The notes beneath the pieces are model-generated. The model saw nothing but the letters and a program-made list of their open reading frames with translations. It was not told the DNA's origin and did not search any database. This document shows, one piece after another, positions 5,779 to 12,909 of a stretch of DNA of 26,474 nucleotides (positions within the stretch are counted from its first letter, which is position 1; every line of letters begins with the position of its first letter). The translations under genes and the position numbers were made by a program. Origin of the DNA: Desulfobacterales bacterium (lineage in GTDB: Bacteria; Desulfobacterota; Desulfobacteria; Desulfobacterales; Desulfobacteraceae); contig JAKSAU010000624.1 of NCBI GenBank assembly GCA_022361535.1, positions 1 to 26,474 on the forward strand, written 5' to 3'.

Positions 5779-7938
5779 ATGGAGACCTGTCCGGTTCGTC
5801 AAACTATACTTTTTTTGTCCGAGCAGATTGGACCTTCGGGACTGCCAGATCCCAGGGGTCAGCGGATATCCGAACAGATCCTCGCCCTGACCGAAGAGAT
5901 TGCAGAAGGGGCAGCAGGAGACCATCACCTGGATGCCATTGATGCCCTGATTGAGGAGTTCGATTACGAAGGCAGCCCGGATCAGACCCGGGAATGCGGA
6001 AAACAACTCAAGCAGATGCTGGCCCAAGACCGGGAAACTTTTATTAATCATATTGAAACCCGGAACTGCCCGACGCATGATTGCGGAAAACTTGCCCCAT
6101 CTCCCTGCCAGATGGCCTGCCCCGCCGGTATCGATGTCCCCACCTATTTGGCCTTGATTGCACAGGGCAAAGATGCCGAAGCCATTGAAGTAATTCGAAG
6201 GGACAATCCTTTGCCGTGGGTCTGCGGCCTTATTTGTACCCGCCCCTGCGAGATGATGTGTGTTCGGGCAAGGATCGATACCCCGGTTTCCATTAAATTC
6301 TTAAAAGCCTTTGCTGCTGAACGGGCCATGTCTGACAGGGCTTATAAAAACCCTGAACCTAAACCTGCCAACGGTAAGAAAGTCTGTGTGGTGGGAGCAG
6401 GTCCGGGTGGTTTGTCCTGTGCCTATTACCTGGCGTTGATGGGGTACAAGGTAAGAATTCTTGAAGATCTGCCTATCCCGGGCGGCATGCTCATGGTGGG
6501 CATTCCGCGCTACCGGCTGCCAAGGGAAGTCATCGACCGGGAAGTGGCCATGATCGAAGCCCTTGGGGTAGAGATCTCCTACAATACCCGGTTTGGCATC
6601 GAGGTGACAAAACAGGACCTTGAAAAAGAAGGGTATGAGGCGTTTTTCCTTGCCATTGGTGCTCACAAAGCCTGGAATTTAGATATAGGAGGCGAAAAAG
6701 ACTATCCAAAAGTCATTGAGGCAGTCTCCTTTTTAAAAGATGTGGCCTTGGGCGAGCATCATTCCCCGGGAAACCATGTGGTAGTCATCGGCGGCGGTAA
6801 TGTAGCCATTGATGCAGCCAGGACAAGTTTGCGTCTTGGTGCAGAAAAAGTGACCATTGCTTACAGGCGTTCCAGAAACCAGATGCCCGCAGATATCGAG
6901 GAAGTGGAACAGGCAGAAGAAGAAGGCATTGAATTTTCTTTTCTGACGATACCGGAAAAAATTGAAGGTCAAGGCGATGAAATTACCTCGCTGGCCTGCA
7001 TTAAGGCTGAACTGAAAAAGAAAAAAGGGTCCGATCGCCTGGCACCTGTGCCTATTGAAGGCCAGCAGTTTGACATTAAAGCGGACGCTGTAATCTCAGC
7101 CATTGGCCAATATGTGGATGATGACGGCATGGAGGCCTTTGATAAGGTCAACTGGACCCGCAGGGGTACCATAGAAGTGAATCATGCTTCCATGGAAACA
7201 GCCCAACCTGGTGTTTTTGCCGCAGGCGATGCCGTATCAGGACCAGCTACTGTAATAGAAGCCATTGGCGGCGGTAAAAGGGCGGCAGATGCAATTGACA
7301 GATATCTGCGCGGGATCCCTCAGCCCAGGATGCCTAGAACCCCTGTGCGGCACAATACAGAACCTGTGACAGAGATGTCGGCCAGCCAGAAGATGACATT
7401 GAAACCGCCTGAAATGCCCATGCTTAACATGGACAGGCGGCGCACCACATTCCAGCAGGTGGAATTGGGATATGATGAAGAATCTGTACGCAGGGAAGCC
7501 AACCGTTGCCTGCGTTGTGATATTTGCCGCCGGTGCGGAGAGTGTGTTGAAATCTGCAGGGATAAAATGGGAATCAATGCCCTGAAACTGGGATATCTTG
7601 AGTTTGATGAGCAGTCTCCGACCGATTTCAGGGTGACGGCAGAAAATTGTATTACCTGTGGCGCCTGTGCAGCAAATTGCGAGAATAAAGCGTTGATCAT
7701 GGATGAAAAGGACGGCCAACGCCGCCTGCTTCTCTGCGGAACGATATTGAACAGCCAGACCATCCAGCATTGTGAGTCCTGCGGTGCAAAAGTAGGATCT
7801 GCCGAATATACCCGGTTTATTTCCAGAAAAACACGGAAGATATCACCCACAACAGATCAGCGGCTGTTGTGCAACAATTGCCTGCGTAAAATCGGGGCTG
7901 TTACCGGTACGCCGGACGGTCCCATGCCCTTGACCTGA
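5779..7938 (+). CDS. FAD/NAD(P)-binding oxidoreductase, GltD/NfnB-like, with extra Fe-S and C-terminal Cys module
   Basis: 719 aa, longer than GltD (~470). Order of parts: N-terminal ~95 residues resembling a NuoE-like helical region; Cys-rich Fe-S segment of the GltD type (C97, C102, C110, C114, C149, C153, C157, C161); FAD Rossmann motif GAGPGG (206-211); NAD(P) motif GGGNVA (338-343); FAD closing motif GVFAAGDAVSGP (478-489); two ferredoxin-like clusters (CLRCDICRRCGEC from 577, CITCGACAANC from 624); and a terminal CESCG...CNNC module (665-701). The likely reaction is electron exchange between NAD(P)H and low-potential Fe-S carriers, as in NfnB, HydB-like or AorC subunits; bifurcation is possible but not shown. 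A GGGAG ribosome site precedes the ATG. It forms a complex with the 5247 and 8631 products by inference from the operon. Confidence 0.9.
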   Translation: METCPVRQTILFLSEQIGPSGLPDPRGQRISEQILALTEEIAEGAAGDHHLDAIDALIEEFDYEGSPDQTRECGKQLKQMLAQDRETFINHIETRNCPTHDCGKLAPSPCQMACPAGIDVPTYLALIAQGKDAEAIEVIRRDNPLPWVCGLICTRPCEMMCVRARIDTPVSIKFLKAFAAERAMSDRAYKNPEPKPANGKKVCVVGAGPGGLSCAYYLALMGYKVRILEDLPIPGGMLMVGIPRYRLPREVIDREVAMIEALGVEISYNTRFGIEVTKQDLEKEGYEAFFLAIGAHKAWNLDIGGEKDYPKVIEAVSFLKDVALGEHHSPGNHVVVIGGGNVAIDAARTSLRLGAEKVTIAYRRSRNQMPADIEEVEQAEEEGIEFSFLTIPEKIEGQGDEITSLACIKAELKKKKGSDRLAPVPIEGQQFDIKADAVISAIGQYVDDDGMEAFDKVNWTRRGTIEVNHASMETAQPGVFAAGDAVSGPATVIEAIGGGKRAADAIDRYLRGIPQPRMPRTPVRHNTEPVTEMSASQKMTLKPPEMPMLNMDRRRTTFQQVELGYDEESVRREANRCLRCDICRRCGECVEICRDKMGINALKLGYLEFDEQSPTDFRVTAENCITCGACAANCENKALIMDEKDGQRRLLLCGTILNSQTIQHCESCGAKVGSAEYTRFISRKTRKISPTTDQRLLCNNCLRKIGAVTGTPDGPMPLT

Positions 7939-7967
7939 TATTGGCCGGGCAAGATAAAGGAGGAGGC

Positions 7968-8189
7968 ATGGAATTTCAAAGAGGCGATAAAATAGAAGTT
8001 TTCAAACGGTCAGAAGATGAGGCTTGGGAAGAATACATGGATGACTTTATCGGTTGCCATGGATACATCACCGACCCTGACACCACGGTTAATGATCCGG
8101 ATGCCCTGATCGAAGTCAGCTTGGAAGCCAAAGGCACCCACAGGCTTCCCCAGGACTGTCTGAAGCGCATTGAGGCCGGAGCAAAATAA
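7968..8189 (+). CDS. Small acidic protein in the Fe-S/flavoprotein operon, 73 aa
   Basis: The start at 7968 is fixed by AAAGGAGGAGGC just before the ATG; an upstream TTG at 7941 has no such site. The protein is short, acidic and probably beta-rich: FQRGDKIEVFKR at the start, GCHGYITDPDT and ALIEVSLEAKGTHRLPQDCLKRI at the end, a pattern like small SH3-type barrels. I do not recognise a named family. Its stop overlaps the ATG of the CBS protein by one base, so the two are translationally coupled. A structural or regulatory subunit of the electron-transfer assembly is the likeliest role. Confidence 0.8.
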   Translation: MEFQRGDKIEVFKRSEDEAWEEYMDDFIGCHGYITDPDTTVNDPDALIEVSLEAKGTHRLPQDCLKRIEAGAK

Positions 8190-8638
8190 TGAACGTACTG
8201 GATCTGCTCAAAGACCATTCAGGGGATTTTTATACAGTTGCCACAGACGATACTGTTGCAATGGCAATTCAAAAGATGTCGGGTTACGGTGTTTCTGCAG
8301 TAGTGGTCATGACAGGGGAAAAAGCTGAGGGAATCTTTACAGAGCGGGATCTGGTCCGTTGCCATATACTTTTTCCTAAAAAGAGCATCAGTGAGATCCT
8401 GATCAAAGATGTCATGACGGCCACGCTTATTGTGGCTGAACCCGAAGACACGGTAGACGATGCCATGGCCATGATGATCCAGGGCAAAATCCGGCACCTG
8501 CCTGTTGTTGGGGAAAAAAAGATAATTGCGCTTATTTGCCTGGAAGACCTGGTTAAAGCCCATGTGGGGGCTTTGACCCGAGAACTTCACTATTTAAAGG
8601 ATTATATTACAGACCTTCAGGATGCAGCCCATGATTAA
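8189..8638 (+). CDS. CBS-pair protein
   Basis: 149 aa, made almost entirely of two CBS domains. The first runs from about residue 8 to 65 (VATDDTVAMAIQKMSGYGVSA, GIFTERDLVR) and the second from about 72 to 130 (IKDVMTATLIVAEPEDTVDD, KIRHLPVV). CBS pairs bind adenosine nucleotides such as AMP, ATP or NADH. A short helical tail follows. Start supported by GGAG seven bases upstream; TAATG overlap with the gene before, and an 8-base overlap with the gene after. Placed inside a redox operon, it most likely makes the complex respond to energy charge or NAD(H), which is inference. A free-standing role unrelated to the complex is less likely given the overlaps. Confidence 0.9.
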   Translation: MNVLDLLKDHSGDFYTVATDDTVAMAIQKMSGYGVSAVVVMTGEKAEGIFTERDLVRCHILFPKKSISEILIKDVMTATLIVAEPEDTVDDAMAMMIQGKIRHLPVVGEKKIIALICLEDLVKAHVGALTRELHYLKDYITDLQDAAHD

Positions 8639-9389
8639 AATTCACATTGACGGCAACCCCATAGAAGTTGAAGAAGGGTCCACCATTTTAAACGCCGCAC
8701 GTGCCAATGATATTTCCATTCCCCATTTGTGCTTTCATCCGGCGCTCAAGCCGTCCGGTGCATGCAAGCTTTGCGGGGTAGAGGTCAAATCTCCTTCTGG
8801 CAGGCAGGTGGTCATGCTGTCCTGCATACTCAAGGCAAAAGAAGGATTGGAAGTTTTAACCGAATCAGAATTGGTTATGGCTCACAGGGAAAAAGCCTTT
8901 AACAAGCTTTTGGCCCTGGCACCGGATTCAGAACGGATCAGGGATCTGGCTGAACAATTTAATGTAACGGTTACCCCAAAACCCAACGGATGTATCCGCT
9001 GCCGGCTCTGTGTAAGGGTCTGCAAAGAGATCGTCAAGGCAAATGCCTTGAAAATGGTTAAAACCGATTTTGGTTCCAAGGTTGTGTTCGGTGAGGGGGC
9101 CTGCATTGGATGCGGTACGTGTGCCAACCTTTGCCCCACAAAGGTAATAAAAGTGGAAGACAAAGGCAGTGTCAGAACCGTATCCATCAAAGATGAGATT
9201 ATCAGCCGTCTGCCTTTGGAGCGGTGCGAGGCATGCGGCAACAGATATGCAACATCAGAGTTCTTGGCCCATGTAGCAGATACCACAGATCCCCATCCCC
9301 ATACCAAGGAAATTCATCATCTGTGTCCGGGATGTGCAAAGCTCATGTCAGACAGGGCACTTACCGAAGGGGACCACATCAGGAAATAA
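8631..9389 (+). CDS. [2Fe-2S] plus 2x[4Fe-4S] electron-transfer subunit (NuoG/HydA N-terminus-like)
   Basis: 252 aa from ATG 8631; ATG 8622 is an alternative, but AGGA is better spaced for 8631. A plant-type [2Fe-2S] domain comes first (C34, C45, C48, C65; motif GACKLCGVEV), then a linker, then two [4Fe-4S] motifs (C121/124/127/131 and C158/161/164/168). The order matches the N-terminus of NuoG and of Fe-only hydrogenase large subunits, but without the His-cluster region, so it is a stand-alone electron carrier. The C-terminus holds CEACG (199-203) and CPGC (232-235), a zinc-ribbon-like module that resembles the tail of the flavoprotein at 5779. Cytoplasmic, no signal peptide. It overlaps the CBS gene by 8 bases and is the last gene of the operon. 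Confidence 0.92.
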   Translation: MIKIHIDGNPIEVEEGSTILNAARANDISIPHLCFHPALKPSGACKLCGVEVKSPSGRQVVMLSCILKAKEGLEVLTESELVMAHREKAFNKLLALAPDSERIRDLAEQFNVTVTPKPNGCIRCRLCVRVCKEIVKANALKMVKTDFGSKVVFGEGACIGCGTCANLCPTKVIKVEDKGSVRTVSIKDEIISRLPLERCEACGNRYATSEFLAHVADTTDPHPHTKEIHHLCPGCAKLMSDRALTEGDHIRK

Positions 9390-9456
9390 AAAAAGAAGAG
9401 CCAAGTAAACAGGGTCAAACGTGAAAAAGGACCGGAAAACAAAAAAGGAAACAACA

Positions 9457-9840
9457 ATGACAACGGCAAGTATAAAATCCATGGGCAGCGGCATCGGCGG
9501 GGCCATCATCCTGGCGATCTTCTGCATGACATTCTTAACCCTTGAAAAAGTGGTTTTTATCATCCCCTTGTTTCTGGCCTTTACCGGTGCAATGACAGGT
9601 TTTCAGCTAGTTGATACCCTGCGTGGCAGAATTCATGGGCGTTTTTTCTTTCCCTTTGTCATGGGTGCAGGACAGGGGGGGGCCGTATTTGCCATTGTAA
9701 CTGTTACAGGTCCGCTTACCGGGTTGTGGCCTATGGGATATCTTGGTCTGACCGTTTCGGACCTGATGATTTATATCGCTGTTTCAGGTGTTACAAGTTA
9801 CCTGGGAGCCAGGCTGGCTGCCAGGTATTTTAATTTATAA
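9457..9840 (+). CDS. Small membrane protein upstream of the TauE/SafE exporter
   Basis: 127 aa from ATG 9457, preferred because AAGGAAACAACA precedes it; a GTG at 9421 would add 12 very basic residues without a ribosome site. About four membrane segments can be seen: GGAIILAIFCMTFLTL, KVVFIIPLFLAFTGAMTGF, MGAGQGGAVFAIVTVTG and LMIYIAVSGVTSYLGARL. The family is not recognised. The gene stops 22 bases before the exporter start, and the two are probably co-transcribed, so an accessory subunit of the exporter is the simplest idea. No catalytic residues are apparent. Confidence 0.82.
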   Translation: MTTASIKSMGSGIGGAIILAIFCMTFLTLEKVVFIIPLFLAFTGAMTGFQLVDTLRGRIHGRFFFPFVMGAGQGGAVFAIVTVTGPLTGLWPMGYLGLTVSDLMIYIAVSGVTSYLGARLAARYFNL

Positions 9841-9862
9841 TGTGTTTGTTAAGGAGAGAGAG

Positions 9863-11563
9863 ATGAGAAAAACCTTTACTTACTTTTCAATTTTGATGCT
9901 GAGCCTGTTTTTGTCAGCTTCAATGGCTTTTGCGGCCAACACCGCAACTGTGTCTTCCGGCAGCTATAAAGCCGGCGATGTGGTTGAAATTAAAGGCCAG
10001 ATTGAGCCGGGTGCAGACCTTTATCTTGCCATTGCTCAAAAAGAGATGTTTGCACCAAAGGACACTGACGGAGTCCATGAAGTTAAAAAGTTCAAAAGCA
10101 CAGTTAAAAAAGGTGCCTTTGACATGGATACCGCCATTCCGCCCTTGTACTATCTGATTACCAACACCCCTGAAAAATTCGGTAAGGTTGACAAGAAAAA
10201 ATTCGGCGGCCCGTCCGTACTTTTGGGTAAAGGCAACGGCATTTATTCCACCACCATGTTCTACTTGAAAAAGAAATTCGCTGAAATTGAAGATTCTGCC
10301 CGCGGTATGCTGGGGCCCATCAATTCTGACAAACAGTGGAACTTTTTACGCTGGGCTAACGAAAACAACTACGGTATCAACACCATCGTAAAAGAAGGTA
10401 ACCGTATCGGTAAGGTTGTTATCTTTTCCAGAACCGTTATTGGGGACGAAAGCAGCGGAAACTACTGGGATAAAGGCACCAAAGTAAACCTGGACAAAGC
10501 AACCGGCCAGTACACAGTTTCTTTTAAATCCTTCCGTCATACCCCCCCCAACACAGAGTTTGACGTATATGTAAACGGTCAGAAAACCGGTGGTTACACC
10601 ATTGAAAAGAACGGTTACTGGCTCAACAAAGGGTTTCGTTACATGAACCCCTTGTGGATCGTGATCGGTGCTATTCTTGTAGGTACTTACTTCTCCATGA
10701 TCGGGGCTGCAGGTGGTATGCTTATGGCCGCCTTCCAGGTATTGGTTGTTAACACCATGGGTCCTGTGGGTATCAATGCGGCCAATGTTCTTAAACCTTC
10801 CAACATGGCGTTGACCCTGTTTTCCCCCTTGGGATCTTTCTGGCGCTATGCCAAGATTGAGAAACGTGTTGCATGGCCGGTTGGTATTTCCTTTGGTGTA
10901 GGTATCTTCATCGGTTCCATCTGGCTGGGTAAATATGTATCTGCCGTATTGCCTATGAAAGCCTACAAAGAATGGCTGGCTGTACTTGTTGTGATCATGG
11001 GTATTAAAACCTTGATGGAAATGCGTCCTGCTGCCATGGCCAAACGTAAAAACATCTCAGCCATGACCAAGAAGTTTAACGAAGAAGTTGCCAAAGCCAA
11101 AGCTGAAGGCCGTTCTGCTGAAATGGGTTCTATTGAGCCGGTTAAAACTGGCCTGATGGATTACCGGTTTAAATTCTGGGGTGAAGAATTTAGGATTAAT
11201 CCTCTGCTTTTTGCCATCCTTGGTATTGCCATTGGTGTGGTTTCCCGTTCATTTGGTATCGGCGGCGGCTTCCTGCTCGTACCTGCCATGACTACCCTGG
11301 GTGCACTTCCCATGTATGTTGCGGTTCCCATCTCCCTGATCGGTACCTGTTTTTCCAGTATTGGTGCCTTTCTCGGGTATTTGATGACAGGTTACCTGCC
11401 GGATATGACTCTTGCCATTGCGATCATCATCGGTGGGTTTGCCGGCGGTATGCTGGGTTCCCGTGCTCAGAAGATGTTCTCTGAAATGACTCTGAAGGTT
11501 GTTCTGGCTTGTACCCTCTTCTTCCTGTTCTTCAGGTTCTTTAAGATCGAAATCTGGATCTAA
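9863..11563 (+). CDS. TauE/SafE-family anion exporter with large N-terminal periplasmic domain
   Basis: 566 aa from ATG 9863, chosen for AAGGAGAGAG just upstream and because it begins with a clean signal peptide (basic start, hydrophobic core, AFA cleavage near residue 24). Residues ~25-260 form a periplasmic beta-rich domain. From ~260 there are two four-helix TauE/SafE halves separated by a cytoplasmic loop (KKFNEEVAKAKAEG): the first half has GTYFSMIGAAGGMLMAAFQ, the second has SRSFGIGGGFLLVPAMT, the repeated G-rich motif of the family. Members export sulfite, sulfoacetate or other organic and sulfur anions; the substrate here is not evident. Codon use is strongly biased (GGT, GTT, CGT, AAC rich), unlike its neighbours, which suggests high expression. 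A strong terminator follows. Confidence 0.88.
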   Translation: MRKTFTYFSILMLSLFLSASMAFAANTATVSSGSYKAGDVVEIKGQIEPGADLYLAIAQKEMFAPKDTDGVHEVKKFKSTVKKGAFDMDTAIPPLYYLITNTPEKFGKVDKKKFGGPSVLLGKGNGIYSTTMFYLKKKFAEIEDSARGMLGPINSDKQWNFLRWANENNYGINTIVKEGNRIGKVVIFSRTVIGDESSGNYWDKGTKVNLDKATGQYTVSFKSFRHTPPNTEFDVYVNGQKTGGYTIEKNGYWLNKGFRYMNPLWIVIGAILVGTYFSMIGAAGGMLMAAFQVLVVNTMGPVGINAANVLKPSNMALTLFSPLGSFWRYAKIEKRVAWPVGISFGVGIFIGSIWLGKYVSAVLPMKAYKEWLAVLVVIMGIKTLMEMRPAAMAKRKNISAMTKKFNEEVAKAKAEGRSAEMGSIEPVKTGLMDYRFKFWGEEFRINPLLFAILGIAIGVVSRSFGIGGGFLLVPAMTTLGALPMYVAVPISLIGTCFSSIGAFLGYLMTGYLPDMTLAIAIIIGGFAGGMLGSRAQKMFSEMTLKVVLACTLFFLFFRFFKIEIWI

Positions 11564-11590
11564 AAGAAAAGAGGTGTTTTAAGTGACTTG

Positions 11591-11641
11591 AAACCCGTGT
11601 GCCCAGATCATATAATTCGAACTTGGGCACACGGGTTTTTT
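11591..11641 (+). terminator. Rho-independent terminator after the TauE/SafE gene
   Basis: A perfect 15-bp stem, 11591-11605 with 11624-11638, closes an 18-base loop and runs into a T tract. It lies 28 bases after the exporter stop codon and separates this transcript from the EMC3-like gene group. Confidence 0.92.
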
Positions 11642-11655
11642 CATCGGTTTTGAAT

Positions 11656-11697
11656 GAAGGTTTACTCATATGCTGGGTTGCATATGAGTAAATCTTC
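11656..11697. repeat. 18-bp hairpin between the exporter terminator and the EMC3-like gene
   Basis: Positions 11656-11673 pair with 11680-11697: 17 Watson-Crick pairs and one G-T, with a 6-base loop. The core TTTACTCATATGC is a perfect 13-bp arm. No T tract follows rightward, so it is not an ordinary terminator. It lies just upstream of a good -10 element at 11724, so an operator for that promoter is an alternative to an RNA structure. Confidence 0.7.
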
Positions 11698-11723
11698 CTC
11701 TAAAACTGGCAACTATATTGGGC

Positions 11724-11729
11724 TATAAT
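11724..11729 (+). promoter_or_regulatory. Candidate -10 element (TATAAT) for the EMC3-like/kinase gene group
   Basis: A perfect TATAAT lies 37 bases before the ATG at 11766. No convincing -35 is seen at 16-18 bases spacing, so the promoter may need an activator; the hairpin or palindrome at 11656-11697 would be in the right place for one. Confidence 0.3.
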
Positions 11730-11765
11730 TGCAGGTCATAAACAAGATAGATTAAAAAGAAAATA

Positions 11766-12335
11766 ATGGATGAATTTTTAGATACAGTGTGGGTGGTTAT
11801 TGAAGGCGGGCTGGAAAGTGCGGCCAAGGGGATGGATATATTGATATCTCCCCTTGAGGTTTTTGGGCCTGCCTGGGTAATTCTTATCCTTGCATTTGCT
11901 ACGGTAGGGCTTACAAGAGTTTTGGTCAAGGTTTACCGGACCCGGCGTCATGAAAATTTAAAAAAAGAGTTCCTCCACTGGCAGTCTGTCCGCGAAGAAG
12001 CCATGAAAGCGCAAGATCGGCAAAAAGGTAAAGCCATGGCCAAAAATATTGACCAGGCCAAGCTGAATAAGGTCTATTACGACTATTTTTTTGAAGGGCT
12101 GATGAAAAATCTTGTAACCACCGTGCTGCCGGTGCTTGTTACCATTGCCTATTTGTCCAGAACTTACACAAAGCAAAATCTTGAAGCAAAATTCGGTAAT
12201 CCATGGATATTCACCATTGGAGCTGACTCTCCGATCTTGGTCGGAACACTTTTCTGGTATATTATTTGTCTGATCCTGGGATTTATCCTTTTTGCGATCT
12301 TTGCTTCCAGGTTTAAAAAAGGAAAGAGTAATTAA
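11766..12335 (+). CDS. EMC3/TMCO1-family (Oxa1 superfamily, DUF106-like) membrane protein
   Basis: 189 aa. It shows the three-helix layout of the family: helix 1 around residues 32-52 (GPAWVILILAFATVGLTRVL), a charged cytoplasmic coiled segment (60-95; RTRRHENLKKEFLHWQ), helix 2 around 112-132 (KNLVTTVLPVLVTIAYLSRTY), and helix 3 around 155-183, ending with basic residues. In eukaryotes and archaea such proteins help insert membrane proteins, as relatives of YidC. Bacterial copies are scattered and uncharacterised. The Shine-Dalgarno is poor. The next gene starts within its stop codon, tying it to the His-rich membrane protein, sensor kinase and response regulator. It could chaperone these membrane proteins or the exporter; this is inference from position. 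Confidence 0.75.
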   Translation: MDEFLDTVWVVIEGGLESAAKGMDILISPLEVFGPAWVILILAFATVGLTRVLVKVYRTRRHENLKKEFLHWQSVREEAMKAQDRQKGKAMAKNIDQAKLNKVYYDYFFEGLMKNLVTTVLPVLVTIAYLSRTYTKQNLEAKFGNPWIFTIGADSPILVGTLFWYIICLILGFILFAIFASRFKKGKSN

Positions 12336-12909
12336 GACAAAAACCCGCATATGCAAACGAATATTTGGGATATATAGTGCAATTGTCCTGGCCGTTTTTT
12401 TATCTGCAGACTCTGCCCTGGCCATCCAGCTTCACCAGGGAAATGAAGGCATTATTGTCCATCAGGTCGGGCATCTGTTCTTTCTTTTATCCATGGTGGT
12501 CCTGGTCTTTATTATAACGGGGCGGCAATTGAATCAGAAAAAGGGATGGCGGTTGATCCAGTACTCAGCCATTTTGTTTATCATCTGGAATCTGGATACG
12601 ATTTTAGCCCATTTTTTTGACAATCAGATCCGGGCGGTAACTGTTAAAAATTTGTCCCTGTGGCAGGTTAAAATATCTGCGATGTCAGGATCTGAGTTTT
12701 TGGTTCTTTTTTATCACAGTCTTAAACTTGACCATATCTTTTGTGTTCCTGCCCTTTATCTTTTTTACAGGGGACTGGCCAACCTGGTGGCACAAGAAAG
12801 ATATGACCAGGAAAAGAAAAAAACAGATCAGAACGAAATTATTGCTACGAATTCAGGTACACCTGCGGTACCAAACTCAATGGAAACAAGCGAGGCAGGT
12901 GACAGATGA
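12331..12909 (+). CDS. His-rich membrane protein with signal peptide, probable ATT start
   Basis: No ATG or GTG gives a sensible start. In-frame TTG codons at 12292 and 12301 lie inside the upstream gene without a ribosome site, whereas an ATT at 12331 has AAGGAAAG a few bases upstream and overlaps the preceding stop as ATTAA. From there (192 aa) the protein begins with a textbook signal peptide: KTKTRICKR, a hydrophobic core, and a SALA cleavage site. About three membrane helices follow (VGHLFFLLSMVVLVFIITG; LIQYSAILFIIWNLDTILAHF; LDHIFCVPALYLFYRGLANLV), with several His near membrane faces (LHQG, VHQVGH, AHFF, HSLKLDH) that could bind a metal or haem. The family is not recognised. It overlaps the kinase start by ATGA, so it may be the sensing partner of the kinase. 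Confidence 0.7.
   Translation: MKTKTRICKRIFGIYSAIVLAVFLSADSALAIQLHQGNEGIIVHQVGHLFFLLSMVVLVFIITGRQLNQKKGWRLIQYSAILFIIWNLDTILAHFFDNQIRAVTVKNLSLWQVKISAMSGSEFLVLFYHSLKLDHIFCVPALYLFYRGLANLVAQERYDQEKKKTDQNEIIATNSGTPAVPNSMETSEAGDR

Noticed and set aside
11702..11740. Possible sigma-54 promoter before the EMC3-like gene (TGGCAAC... and TTGGGC...TTGC)
   Set aside because: The GG and GC elements are not ten bases apart in either register.
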